Positions 31,150 through 39,352 of a stretch of DNA of 64,000 nt are shown here, piece after piece. The notes under the pieces are model-generated. The model made no database searches. It was not told where the DNA came from and saw only the letters and a program-made list of their open reading frames with translations. Position 1 is the stretch's first letter. The number at the start of each line of letters is the position of its first letter. The stretch covers positions 124,001-188,000 of the forward strand of contig NZ_QMBQ01000010.1 in the NCBI RefSeq assembly GCF_003289965.1. Direction: 5' to 3'. The DNA is from Mesorhizobium atlanticum. GTDB taxonomy: Bacteria; Pseudomonadota; Alphaproteobacteria; Rhizobiales; Rhizobiaceae. A program made the translations under genes and the position numbers.

Positions 31150-31328
31150 TAGCGCTTTCGCGGAAGTTTCAGCGGACGGCAAATGTGCCATGATGAAGTC
31201 TGCGGTATGAGGCCGCCGTGGTCGACGCGGACGCCCAAGCACATCCCCAACAATGCGCCCCCAACGGCCGCGTCGACCATGAAAGGAAGTGCCGACGGCG
31301 ACCTTGCCCAGGGTCGCCGTTTTTTTTT
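31150..31328 (+). ncRNA. Candidate small RNA ending in a strong terminator
   Basis: The stretch has no plausible gene yet ends with CGGCGACC (31296-31303)/GGTCGCCG (31312-31319) and nine T's on the plus strand, with no plus-strand gene before it. Inside, GGTCGACGCGG (31220-31230) pairs with CCGCGTCGACC (31268-31278). TATATA at 31146-31151 may be a -10 box, though a -35 at proper spacing is not clear. Not recognised as a known RNA. Confidence 0.4.
31296..31328 (+). terminator. Intrinsic terminator with nine T's
   Basis: CGGCGACC, 8-base loop, GGTCGCCG, then T(9) at 31320-31328. It points toward the 3' end of the convergent GFA gene, so it must end an unannotated plus-strand transcript. Confidence 0.85.
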
Positions 31329-31346
31329 CGATCGGCCTTGTTTCGA

Positions 31347-31802
31347 TCAGGCTTGCGCTCCGGCGTATTCGGCGACCAGCCCCTCATAGTCCGCGAAGGC
31401 AGGCAGCGTTTCGTAGCTGTGCACCGCCGATGTCGCCGCCCAGGGCAGTTTCTCGGCCGTCCAGGTCTCGATGAAGGGCGTGAACCAGGCATGGTGGTCG
31501 AGCATGGTCGGGCGCAGATTGACGAACCAGTCGATCCCTTCGGGTCGGGTGAACATCCAGGTCATGCAGTAGGCGCAGAAATAGTGCTTCGAGGCGCCAT
31601 GCAGGCCGCCGATCACCGGCTCGCCCTTCGTCACCTCGAAACCTTCCGAGGGGATCGCCGCGCTCAGCGAATAGGCGCTGGATGACATAAGCTGGCAGCC
31701 GGTGCAGTGGCAGGCCATGGTGAGCAGCGGTTTTGCCGAGATTTTCAGGCGCACGCGGCCGCAGCGGCAGCCTCCTTCGGCGGGAAGAGCGAGGGTGGGC
31801 AA
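31347..31802 (-). CDS. GFA family (glutathione-dependent formaldehyde-activating enzyme type) protein
   Basis: A 151-residue zinc protein of the GFA family. Cys pairs are at CRCG (C12, C14), CHCTGC and CAYC, the expected zinc ligands. GFA-family members include the debated glutathione-formaldehyde adduct enzyme and centromere-protein-V-like proteins; most bacterial copies have unknown substrates. The next gene upstream on the same strand (isochorismatase-like) is 56 bp away, so the two may be co-transcribed. Confidence 0.88.
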   Translation of the reverse strand: MPTLALPAEGGCRCGRVRLKISAKPLLTMACHCTGCQLMSSSAYSLSAAIPSEGFEVTKGEPVIGGLHGASKHYFCAYCMTWMFTRPEGIDWFVNLRPTMLDHHAWFTPFIETWTAEKLPWAATSAVHSYETLPAFADYEGLVAEYAGAQA

Positions 31803-31858
31803 GATGGACTCCTTGGGTTGGGGTGTTCCCTTCTCTCTGTGGGAGAAGGAGAAGGCGC

Positions 31859-32410
31859 TCAGCCTTCAGTCAACTCCGCCGTCGTCGTCATCCGCGCGCC
31901 TTGCCCGGCGAAGGCTTCGTTGTGGCGGGCGATGATGTCGGGCGCTTTCTCCTCGAGCGAATCCAGCGTCGAATGCGCATCCGATACCACAGTGACGCCC
32001 AAGCCCTCGGCCAGGGCGCCCTTGACCGTTGCGGCGACGCAGAAATCCGTCTGGGCGCCGATGAGCACGACGTCCTTCGCGCCCTGCCCCGCAACCCATT
32101 CTGCGAGTTCGGGATTCGAGAAGGCGTTGCCGACGCTCTTGCCGAAGGTCGGCTCGTCGGCCGCCTGGCCGAGCAGCGGCCAGACCGGCCAGCCGGACGC
32201 ACCCGGCGCGAGCGGATCGCCTTCCGGCCCGTCATGGCGGATGAACGCCACCTTGCGACCGGAACGCCGCGCCCAGTCGATCAGCGCGCGCGAGCGCTCG
32301 GCGATGGCATCGGCGTCATGGATCGGCGGGTCGAAACGACCGTCGAACATGCCGGTCTGCAGGTCGATGACGATGAGCGGCGCAGCGGCGGAGGGAGCGG
32401 TGTTCGGCAT
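31859..32410 (-). CDS. Isochorismatase-like cysteine hydrolase
   Basis: A 183-residue hydrolase of the isochorismatase/nicotinamidase superfamily. The catalytic Asp is in VIDLQTG (D16), the Cys in 'VVLIGAQTDFCVAATVKGAL', and the Lys is expected in the middle (around FGKSVGNAF). The family's cis-peptide position (GAQTDF) is present. Substrate could be an amide such as nicotinamide or an N-carbamoyl compound; not decidable. Probably co-transcribed with the GFA gene. Confidence 0.88.
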   Translation of the reverse strand: MPNTAPSAAAPLIVIDLQTGMFDGRFDPPIHDADAIAERSRALIDWARRSGRKVAFIRHDGPEGDPLAPGASGWPVWPLLGQAADEPTFGKSVGNAFSNPELAEWVAGQGAKDVVLIGAQTDFCVAATVKGALAEGLGVTVVSDAHSTLDSLEEKAPDIIARHNEAFAGQGARMTTTAELTEG

Positions 32411-32459
32411 GGCGCGAAGATAGCGTCGGCGGGGAGTGGGTCAAGGCAGCGCGACTTCC

Positions 32460-32641
32460 CCTTCTCCCCTTGTGGGAGAAGGTGGATCGGCGCGATAGCG
32501 CCGAGACGGATGAGGGGTGCGCGAAGGAATGGGGCTTGGAAGAACAAGTGCTTCCAGCGCTTAAATCTCAGACTTGGCGATCCTTCCAACACCCCTCATC
32601 CGGCCGCTTCGCGGCCACCTTCTCCCACAAGGGGAGAAGGA
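32460..32641. repeat. Rhizobial intergenic inverted repeat, family B (long copy)
   Basis: The outer arms CCTTCTCCCCTTGTGGGAGA (left) and the inverted copy at 32619-32640 pair almost perfectly. Inner GATGAGGGGTG/CACCCCTCATC arms pair too. The centre (about 32522-32590) differs from the copies at 7147 and 40931. Placed between the isochorismatase-like and LysR genes. Confidence 0.85.
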
Positions 32642-32648
32642 GGAGCCC

Positions 32649-33557
32649 TCAAGACATCAACGGCATCGGCCCCTTCAGCGCTTCCGCCAGCGCGTCGCGG
32701 AAGACGGCGATCGGGCGCGCCAGCCTGCCGGCCGGCGGGCGGTGCAGCAGCCAGCAGCGCACCTGCGGCTTGAAGCCGGGGCAGTCGACCACCTCGACTG
32801 CGTCGCGCCATTGACTGCCCGACAGCGCGCCGGGCGTGACGACGCCGATGCCGTGACCGCGGGCCACCAGCGACATCCTGAGATCGGCGCCCTGCGCCTC
32901 GACGCCGACATGGAAGGGCAGCCGCGCCGCCTCGAAGCGGTGGCGGATGAAGGCGCGGAAGCCGCAGCCGGTTTCGTTGAGCACCCAGGGGTAGCGCGCA
33001 AGATCATCGAGCTCGGCGGGCTTCGGCACGCCGAGACTTGGCGAGGCCACCAGCAGCACGGCCTGCACGCCGAGATCGTCGCCGACGAGTTCGGGCGGCG
33101 GTGCGACGCCCTCGGCCAGGCAGACGGCCACCGCGTCGATCTCGCTGTGCAGCACCTGCTCCACCAGGCGCGGCGAGAGGCTTGAGGTGATCTTCAGCGT
33201 CAGTTGCGGAAAGGCCCCTCGAAGACTGTCGAGCGGCTCGGACAGCGCGCTGGTCGAGAGATAGGGCATGATGCCGAGGCGAAACTCGCCCCTCACTTCG
33301 CCCGCCGGCGAGACGCCCGCTTTCAGGTCCTCCAGCGAGCGCAGAACGCGGCGGCCATGCTCATAGGCCTCGCGGCCGGACGCGGTGGGCTTGAGCGGCT
33401 TCGACTGGCGGTCCAGCAAGGGCGTCGCCAGCCGCTCCTCGAGATTCTGAACCCGACGCGTCACGCCGGGCTGGGTGAGGTTGAGCCTTGCCGAAGCACC
33501 GACGATGGAGCCGGTTTCGACGACGGCGACGAAGGCCTCAAGGTCGTGGATATTCAT
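32649..33557 (-). CDS. LysR family transcriptional regulator
   Basis: A 302-residue LysR regulator. Winged helix in 1-60 (NIHDLEAFVAVVETGSIVGA, ARLNLTQPGVTRRVQNLEER), effector-binding domain 90-290. It is divergent from an MFS transporter over a 90-bp AT-rich spacer and presumably controls it. It ends 8 bp before a family B repeat. Confidence 0.93.
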   Translation of the reverse strand: MNIHDLEAFVAVVETGSIVGASARLNLTQPGVTRRVQNLEERLATPLLDRQSKPLKPTASGREAYEHGRRVLRSLEDLKAGVSPAGEVRGEFRLGIMPYLSTSALSEPLDSLRGAFPQLTLKITSSLSPRLVEQVLHSEIDAVAVCLAEGVAPPPELVGDDLGVQAVLLVASPSLGVPKPAELDDLARYPWVLNETGCGFRAFIRHRFEAARLPFHVGVEAQGADLRMSLVARGHGIGVVTPGALSGSQWRDAVEVVDCPGFKPQVRCWLLHRPPAGRLARPIAVFRDALAEALKGPMPLMS

Positions 33558-33647
33558 GCGTAACTCGCATAATCATTATCATATCATTTCAATTGTAGCA
33601 TTATGATTGATGCCAATAAAGTCCTCGCGAAACTGTGAGGCCAACCC
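33558..33647. promoter_or_regulatory. Divergent AT-rich promoter region with dyad
   Basis: In an otherwise GC-rich sequence this spacer is AT-rich. CATAAT (near 33568) and ATTATG (near 33600) are inverted, and several TNATCAT repeats lie between them. This is where a LysR-type regulator would bind between its own gene and the transporter gene. Confidence 0.5.
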
Positions 33648-34901
33648 ATGAACGGAACAGACAATGCGCGGGTCGCCACGGCCGAGTTGGCCGAACGGCC
33701 GCGACATACCGGCGGCAGCGCCATCACCAGGTCCCAGATCCTGTTGTTCGCCACCTCGGTCGGCATCATCGTCACCAATCTGTTCGCGCCGCAGACACTG
33801 GTCGGGCTGATCGGCCCGTCGCTCGGCGCCGCGGCATCGGAGGGCGGCCTGGTCTCGATGGCCACGCTGCTAGGCTATGCGGCTGGCCTGTTCTTCCTGG
33901 TGCCGCTGTCGGATCTGGTCGAGAACCGCGTGCTGGTGCTGCGCATGCTGTGCGCGGCCGTGCTCGCGGCGGCGGTCGCCTCGCTCGCGCCGTCCGCCGC
34001 CTCGCTGCTGGTTGTGCTGTTCATCCTCGGCGCCGCCTGTTCCTGCATCCAGGTGCTGGTGCCGGTGGCCGCCTCGATGGCGCCGCCACGACAGGACGGG
34101 CGCGTCATCGGCGACGTGATGAGCGGCCTGATGTTCGGGATCCTGCTCTCGCGTCCGATTGCCAGCCTCGTCGCCGACGCCTTTGGCTGGCGCGCCTTCT
34201 ACGGCATCAGCGCCGCGGCGCTTGCGTTGCTTGCCATCCTGCTCGGCCTCACCTTGCCGAGACGGCAGCCGCTGGCGCATACGAGCTATGCCGGGCTCAT
34301 CGCCTCGCTGGTCGCTCTTCTGCGTCAGGAGCCGGTGCTGCGGCGCCGCGCCTTCACGGCGAGCCTGGTGATGGCGGCGTTCAGCGTGTTCTGGACGGCG
34401 GTGGCGTTGCGCCTCGCCGCTCCGCCCTTCGACCTCGGCCAGAAAGGCATCGCGCTGTTCGCGCTGGTCGGCGCCGGGGGCGCGGCGGTGACGCCGATCT
34501 TCGGCCGCGCCGGCGACCGCGGTTTTACACGCTCCGCCACGATCCTCTGCCATCTGGCGCTGATCGCGGCGCCCGGCCTCGCCGCGTGGGCTGGCGCGGC
34601 CAGGACCGGCGACGCGTGGGTGCCGCTCATCCTCATGGGCGTCAGCGCCGTGCTGCTCGACATCGGCGTCACCGGCGATCAGACGCTGGGCCGCCGCGCT
34701 GTCAACCTGCTGCAGCCGAAGGCGCGCGGCCGCATCAACGGGCTGTTCGTGGGCATCTTCTTCATCGGCGGCGCGATCGGCTCGCTGCTGGCCGGCCTCG
34801 CCTGGGCCTGGGGCGGCTGGAACGCGGTATGCGCGGTTGGAGCGCTGTTCGGGGTGGCAGCGCTGATGGTGGACTGGGTGGAGTATGCTTTGTGGAGGTA
34901 G
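33648..34901 (+). CDS. MFS transporter
   Basis: A 417-residue major facilitator with about 12 membrane segments. After a 28-residue cytoplasmic start, TM1 is 'QILLFATSVGIIVTNLFAP'. The central loop around residues 195-230 is cytoplasmic ('LPRRQPLAHTSYAG'). The arrangement resembles the arabinose-efflux-permease-like (AraJ) group of exporters. The substrate is unknown. It is divergent from LysR. Half a family C repeat follows the stop codon. Confidence 0.92.
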   Translation: MNGTDNARVATAELAERPRHTGGSAITRSQILLFATSVGIIVTNLFAPQTLVGLIGPSLGAAASEGGLVSMATLLGYAAGLFFLVPLSDLVENRVLVLRMLCAAVLAAAVASLAPSAASLLVVLFILGAACSCIQVLVPVAASMAPPRQDGRVIGDVMSGLMFGILLSRPIASLVADAFGWRAFYGISAAALALLAILLGLTLPRRQPLAHTSYAGLIASLVALLRQEPVLRRRAFTASLVMAAFSVFWTAVALRLAAPPFDLGQKGIALFALVGAGGAAVTPIFGRAGDRGFTRSATILCHLALIAAPGLAAWAGAARTGDAWVPLILMGVSAVLLDIGVTGDQTLGRRAVNLLQPKARGRINGLFVGIFFIGGAIGSLLAGLAWAWGGWNAVCAVGALFGVAALMVDWVEYALWR

Positions 34902-34960
34902 CGCCGGCGCCGGAGCGCTCAATCTCCCCCCTTGTGGGGGAGATCGGCAGCTTCGGCGCC

Positions 34961-36964
34961 TCAGCCAATCCCGCCCGTCACAACATAGGCACCGCCGACC
35001 ATCCCATCCGGCAACCTCACAATGGCCGTGACGATCGAGCCATAGGAACCGCGCCAGACACTGTGAAAGCCTTGATGAGTCGCGGCCGGGAGGATCACGC
35101 GACCAACAAGGCGGCTGGGGCCGTCTTCCATGGAAACCGGCTCGCCGTTGACGTGGACTTTCACCGTCGCCACCTCACCGCCGCCCGCCTCGATCTCCAG
35201 CGCAATCGCTATTTCGTCCATCTCCCCGGCCCGGCTCGTCTCGGCGGTCAGCCTGAGGCCGAGCGGAGCGTCGCCAGTCGTGCTGACCGCCCTGCCTTCG
35301 AATACATCGTCCGCCAGCGCCGGCGTGCGCGGCGGGACGGTGCGGCGGCGCGTGGCGCGCTCATAGTCGCCGGCGATCATCAGCAGCGCCGTGTCGTCAT
35401 AGGCCTTGCCGGCGAAGGTCAGGCCCACCGGCATGCCGATATCGGCCATGGTGCCCATCGGGACCGTCACCGTCGGGATGCCCAGATGCCGCCAAACGAG
35501 ATTGCCGTTGGCGACCCATGTGCCGTTGCGCCAGGCGAGCCGGGCGGAAGCCTCGTTGACGTCGGCATCGGCAGGCCCGACATCGGCGATCGCCGGCAGT
35601 ACCACTGCATCGAGGCGATTGGCATCGAGCCAGTCCTCGAAGTCGACGCGGCGCGTTGCCTCGAGGCCTTTCAGGCCTTCCTCTATGACTGGGATATGTT
35701 CCAGCCGCGCCACGCCCCGCTTCGCCCGCTCGACATACTGCGCCAGATCGAAATCGGCGTCGCCATAACGGTCGCGCAACGCGCCCGGCGGCTGCGGGAA
35801 GATCTTTGCGCCGTCGACCGAAGCAAGGTTGGGGATGGCCGGATCGGCATTGGCGCGCAGGAAATCGTCCCACGACCAGATGGACAGATCCCAGATCTCG
35901 CGCGCGGCGAATTCCTCAGGCACCAGCCCGCGATCGACCATGGAGCGGGTGCCGGGACGGTCGCGCTCGTAGTTGGACAGGACCGGGAAATCGACCTCGA
36001 CAACTTCGGCGCCGAGCCTTTCCAGGTCGCGCGCAGCTTGCCGCCACAGCTCCAGCACCGAGGCGCGCGTTTCGATCGGCCGGTCGGCGCCCTCGTCCTT
36101 GCCGATATACATCCTCGGCACGCCGAGCCGCTTGCCCTTGAGCGCGCCTTGCAGCGGAAGGGCGGCGTAGCTCGCCGGCCTCAGCGCCCAGGCTTTCGGG
36201 ATATCGATCCAGAGCTGCACGCGCCAGAAATCGCCGCGCGTCTCGGCGTCGTCGGCGACGATCACGTCGAGCAGTTCCAACATGTCGGCGATGCCGCGCG
36301 TGTGCGGCACCACCACATCCATGGTCGGTACCAGGGGCCAGTTGCCGCGCACCGAGATCACGCCGCGTGAGGGCGTGTAGGCGGTGAGCGCATTGTTGGA
36401 GGCCGGCGCGCGGCCGGACGACCAGGTTTCTTCACCCAGGCCGAAAGCCGCGAAGCTGGCTGCGGTCGCGGTGCCCGAGCCGTTGGACGAACCGGAAGCG
36501 AAGGCGGCGGTGAGGAAATCCTTGTTGTACGGACTTTCGGCTCGGCCATAGACGCCGCGCTGCATGCCGCCATTGGCCATCGGCGGCATGTTGGTGAGGC
36601 CGATCAGCACCGCGCCGGCGGCGCGCAGCCTGGCGATGGTGAAGGCGTCTTCCGTTGCGACGAGATGCTCGAAGGCGGGCGAGCCGGCCGCGACCGTCAG
36701 GCCCTTCACCTTGTAGCTGTCCTTGGCGGTGTAGGGGATGCCGTCGAGCGGCCCGAGCGCCTTGCCCGCGCGGCGGCGCCGGTCGGACGCTTCCGCCTCC
36801 TCGAACATGTTCGGGTTGAGGACGGGAACCGCGTTGAGCGTGATGCCGTGCCGGTCGTAATGGGCGATGCGCCTGAGATAGGCGGCGACGAGCTCGACGC
36901 TGGTGACGGTGCCGTCTTCGAGCGCGCGGCGGAGGTCGGCGATCGAGGCTTCGACTATGTTCAT
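34961..36964 (-). CDS. Amidase signature family protein with C-terminal extension
   Basis: A 667-residue amidase. The core (1-540) has the amidase signature: Lys in GIPYTAKDSYKVKG, cis-Ser in FASGSSNGSGTATAASFAAF, nucleophile Ser in ETWSSGRAPASNNALTAYTP, so the Ser-cisSer-Lys triad is intact. The last 130 residues form an extra beta-rich domain (AEMDEIAIALEIEAGG-like segment, ending in 'YGSIVTAIVRLPDGMVGGAY'). Substrate is unknown; it is not GatA, which is shorter and lies in the gat cluster. ATG 36964 starts the family-like part (MNIVEASIADLRRAL). Confidence 0.88.
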   Translation of the reverse strand: MNIVEASIADLRRALEDGTVTSVELVAAYLRRIAHYDRHGITLNAVPVLNPNMFEEAEASDRRRRAGKALGPLDGIPYTAKDSYKVKGLTVAAGSPAFEHLVATEDAFTIARLRAAGAVLIGLTNMPPMANGGMQRGVYGRAESPYNKDFLTAAFASGSSNGSGTATAASFAAFGLGEETWSSGRAPASNNALTAYTPSRGVISVRGNWPLVPTMDVVVPHTRGIADMLELLDVIVADDAETRGDFWRVQLWIDIPKAWALRPASYAALPLQGALKGKRLGVPRMYIGKDEGADRPIETRASVLELWRQAARDLERLGAEVVEVDFPVLSNYERDRPGTRSMVDRGLVPEEFAAREIWDLSIWSWDDFLRANADPAIPNLASVDGAKIFPQPPGALRDRYGDADFDLAQYVERAKRGVARLEHIPVIEEGLKGLEATRRVDFEDWLDANRLDAVVLPAIADVGPADADVNEASARLAWRNGTWVANGNLVWRHLGIPTVTVPMGTMADIGMPVGLTFAGKAYDDTALLMIAGDYERATRRRTVPPRTPALADDVFEGRAVSTTGDAPLGLRLTAETSRAGEMDEIAIALEIEAGGGEVATVKVHVNGEPVSMEDGPSRLVGRVILPAATHQGFHSVWRGSYGSIVTAIVRLPDGMVGGAYVVTGGIG

Positions 36965-37035
36965 CGGCTGGCGCCTTCCTGTCGGTGACCAAAGCGTTAA
37001 ATAACGGGCAATCGCCAAGGCTACGTCCCGCCACA

Positions 37036-37080
37036 CCCCCCTCTGCCCTGCCGGGTATCTCCCCCGCAAGTGGGGAGATC
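37036..37080. repeat. Rhizobial intergenic repeat, family C
   Basis: CCCCCCTCTGCCCTGCCGGG followed by TATCTCCCCCGCAAGTGGGGAGAT. The same unit occurs near 12608, 46353 and, inverted, 46467, with halves at 25258 and 34923. Confidence 0.75.
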
Positions 37081-37184
37081 GATGTCGCGATCGCTTCGCA
37101 AATTTTCGGGCTGGGTGTAAGGCGGCGCATGTTGCTGCCCCCCTGCGAGAGAGACGGCCGGGCTTTGCCAAAACTAAGTGCGGG

Positions 37185-37360
37185 GGACATCACCGAGGCG
37201 AAGAATGTGCCTCCATAGAGAACCTTTCTGACTGGCCAGCCCACGACTGTGCGCGGAAAGCCACATTCCCAAGAATAGCTGAACCGGTTGGAGGGCGCAT
37301 TGGTTGACAGCACAGGATGTTGTGAGATCATCCGGCGGGGATTTTGCAGGAGAGCTTGGC
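37185..37360 (+). promoter_or_regulatory. Upstream region of peptide 1, with duplicated promoter
   Basis: Two blocks are shared with the region before peptide 2. GGACATCAC (37185-37193) with ATGTGCCTC (37205-37213) is one. The promoter TTGACA (37304-37309)-N17-ATCATC (37327-37332) is the other, 57 bp from the T to the ATG in both. The sequence between the blocks is not conserved. AGGAGAGC is the ribosome site. Confidence 0.6.
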
Positions 37361-37462
37361 ATGAAGAAAGTCTACGAGAAACCCACTTTGGTTCTTAGAG
37401 GCAGGCTTGGGGCGATCACCGCCGCGAATGCCCCGGTGGTGTTGTCCAACCCGCCGCAATAA
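37361..37462 (+). CDS. Putative RiPP-like precursor peptide 1 (33 aa)
   Basis: A 33-residue peptide, MKKVYEKPTLVLRGRLGAIT then AANAPVVLSNPPQ. The first 20 residues match the pattern YxxPxLxxxGxLxxxT, which in lasso-peptide precursors is the part recognised by the RiPP recognition element. The remainder would be the core, but it has no Asp/Glu for a lasso ring, so a classical lasso peptide is unlikely. AGGAGAGC precedes ATG 37361. A paralogue lies at 39215 with the same promoter geometry. No modification enzymes are seen nearby. Confidence 0.6.
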   Translation: MKKVYEKPTLVLRGRLGAITAANAPVVLSNPPQ

Positions 37463-37602
37463 TGCGAGGCTCCCGCCAAGCAGGAGCAATCATTCCTTGG
37501 CGTGATGCAATTCCAAAACGGCGTGCGGGCGCTTCCGGCCGCAATGCCGGGACAAGATGCCGATGGCACTCCGCCGCACTGGCCAAAAGGTGGCCACGCC
37601 GC

Positions 37603-38790
37603 TCAGCGCGCCAGCACAAGATCGTCCAGCACGAGCTGCCAGTAGTGCCTTGTTGAAACGCGCACGCGCGTAACAGCCTTCAGCATGGGCGCGTAGTGGA
37701 CGGGCGCCAGCGCCGATAGCATCACCTCATCACTGGCGACGAGTTCGTCGCCCAGCCAGCTTTCAATCAGCGCCAACTCGCCTTCCGATCTCAGCCAGGC
37801 GGCGGTCAACATGACCGAATGAAAGCCGAAGGGCGTCGCGCCGCCGAACTCGGCCGGGTGACCGCTGCTGGTATAGGCTGCGTGGTCGCCGCGGATGCTG
37901 CCGTTGAGATAGCCCTCGCTCTCCTTGACGTAGTTTCTCGCGATGGCGTTGATGTTGCGCCACTCCAGCCCGGCATGGCCGGAAGGCACTTTCTTGAAGT
38001 CGAGCGATGTGACGTCGTCAAAGCCGATCCGCGACAGCACGGCCTCGTCGTCGATTGCGCCCGGCCTCAGTTCGCCGAGGTCGGTAGGATAGGGAGAAAG
38101 CGCCAGACGCCGCCCGATATCCGCGCCGGAAATCTCCAGTGTGTCGGCCTCGTCCGGGAGGTGGAAATGAAAGCTGCCTGCCGCGAGCGGCAGGGTCTGG
38201 AGCAGTTCACCCTTGCCCATCACCTTCAACGTCGCCTGCGCCGATGCCGGGACCCTGCCGCTCAGGCTGCGCCCCGGGACCAGCCCGACAAGTCCAGGCA
38301 GATCCTCTCCCACCAGGCCGGCGGGCGACCCCGGCAATTCGACGAGCCGCAACGTCTGGCTTTCATTGCCCGTGCTCACGCGCCAGCCCCTGGGAACCGA
38401 CACCGCAAACCGGTAGTGACCAGCAGCGCGGAGGCTTGCCCAGCGCTTCCTGGTCGACATGAGGAAGTTGGCGAAGCCGGAACTGTTGCTACGGGTCGAA
38501 GTGATGAACGTGCCCCTGTCGTCGAAAACCCGTACAACGATGCCGCCCATCGGCCGGTCCGCCTCGCCGAACCGACCGTCGCCGTCGACATCCATGAAGA
38601 CGAAGGACGAGTAGTTCAGCGCCTGGCCACTGGCGGACCAGTCGGTGCGGACGTGATAATCGTGGCTGGGGTCGGCGCTGCGGCGCAGCTTTCGGCGCTT
38701 GCGGCGCCGGCGCAGGGCCAGCGCTATGAGCGCAATGGCGCCCGCAAGCACGAGCGCTGTGACGACCAGGGCAAGGGCTTTATCGGCCAT
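37603..38790 (-). CDS. Membrane-anchored protein with SdrD-B-like domain
   Basis: A protein of about 395 residues. Start ATG 38790 gives an N-terminal membrane anchor (KALALVVTALVLAGAIALIA) followed by a very basic stretch (RRRRKRRKLRR); an ATG at 38805 is also possible. Then comes an SdrD-B-like (transthyretin-like, calcium-binding) domain, 'FVFMDVDGDGRFGEADRPMG' with 'GIVVRVFDDRGTFI'. A beta-rich second half of unknown type has no membrane segment. The gene lies between the two RiPP-like peptides and runs opposite to them. An extracytoplasmic structural or adhesive role is likely; function unknown. Confidence 0.75.
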   Translation of the reverse strand: MADKALALVVTALVLAGAIALIALALRRRRKRRKLRRSADPSHDYHVRTDWSASGQALNYSSFVFMDVDGDGRFGEADRPMGGIVVRVFDDRGTFITSTRSNSSGFANFLMSTRKRWASLRAAGHYRFAVSVPRGWRVSTGNESQTLRLVELPGSPAGLVGEDLPGLVGLVPGRSLSGRVPASAQATLKVMGKGELLQTLPLAAGSFHFHLPDEADTLEISGADIGRRLALSPYPTDLGELRPGAIDDEAVLSRIGFDDVTSLDFKKVPSGHAGLEWRNINAIARNYVKESEGYLNGSIRGDHAAYTSSGHPAEFGGATPFGFHSVMLTAAWLRSEGELALIESWLGDELVASDEVMLSALAPVHYAPMLKAVTRVRVSTRHYWQLVLDDLVLAR

Positions 38791-38995
38791 AGCGCCCGCG
38801 GCCATCACAGCCGCCCAGCTGGTTGCCGGCGCCGCTGTCCCGGGGCTTGGCGAAACAGACAATGCCGACGACGAGCATCGCCAGCGCAAGCAGCCTTTCC
38901 GTCGATCTTTGCATCGGTCTCCCCCGCGCCCCTCGCCGTCCGATGGCGGCAAGCGGCCAATATCCTAGCCGAGCCCTCCGCCGTGGCGAAGTGCC

Positions 38996-39214
38996 GGACA
39001 TCACAGAGAGGCCATAAATGTGCCTCGATAGATCCCTGCCGGCTCCCGGCGATATATTCCGCATCCGGCTCCAGCCGCCGCGACCATCACACCATTGGGC
39101 GACGGTTACTTCAGCAGAACGCTGTCCCCAGGAAACAAAACGGCCCTCGCCGCTTACTTGACAGGAACTGGTCACATGAGATTATCGGACAGGATTTTCG
39201 AGGAGAGCAATCGC
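38996..39214 (+). promoter_or_regulatory. Upstream region of peptide 2, with duplicated promoter
   Basis: GGACATCAC (38996-39004), ATGTGCCTC (39018-39026) and the promoter TTGACA (39158-39163)-N17-ATTATC (39181-39186) correspond to the blocks before peptide 1. The -35 T to ATG distance is 57 bp in both. GAGGAGAGC is the ribosome site. The first block lies also upstream of the oppositely oriented SdrD-B gene and might serve it. Confidence 0.6.
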
Positions 39215-39295
39215 ATGAAGAAGATTTACGAGAAGCCGGTTTTCGTCCGCAAGGGCAAGCTTTCGGCGATTGTGGCCGGTTCGCAGCCCGTCTGA
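39215..39295 (+). CDS. Putative RiPP-like precursor peptide 2 (26 aa)
   Basis: A 26-residue paralogue of peptide 1: MKKIYEKPVFVRKGKLSAIV then AGSQPV. It keeps MKKxYEKPxxVxxGxLxAI but the Thr is Val and the C-terminal part is shorter. ATG 39215 follows GAGGAGAGC; an in-frame ATG at 39176 would add 13 residues but would start inside the promoter and lacks a ribosome site. An intrinsic terminator follows the stop codon by 31 bp. The leader-like half is conserved and the tail differs, as expected for a precursor family. Confidence 0.6.
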   Translation: MKKIYEKPVFVRKGKLSAIVAGSQPV

Positions 39296-39326
39296 TCGGG
39301 ATAGCCAAAGCCAGGTCTCAACGGTC

Positions 39327-39350
39327 CCCGCCACGGCGGGATTTTTGTTT
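39327..39350. terminator. Terminator after peptide 2
   Basis: CCCGCC (39327-39332), AC, GGCGGG (39335-39340) and then ATTTTTGTTTT on the plus strand. A short stem with a good T run. It separates the peptide transcript from the convergent exonuclease gene. Confidence 0.75.
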
Positions 39351-39352
39351 TC

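Noticed and set aside
31071-31280. Minus-strand small protein with glycine-rich start
   Set aside because: No ribosome site, poor composition, and the plus-strand terminator and internal stem favour an RNA in this place.
33635-36370. Plus-strand open frame of 911 codons
   Set aside because: It runs out of frame through the MFS transporter and antisense to the amidase; both real genes have clear motifs.
37361-37462. Classical lasso peptide precursor
   Set aside because: The leader fits, but the presumed core has no Asp or Glu at positions 7-9 for ring closure and no lasso B or C genes are nearby.
39095-39295. Longer version of peptide 2 (66 residues)
   Set aside because: It would start upstream of the promoter that is conserved with peptide 1 and lacks a ribosome site; MKKIYEKP at 39215 is preceded by GAGGAGAGC.
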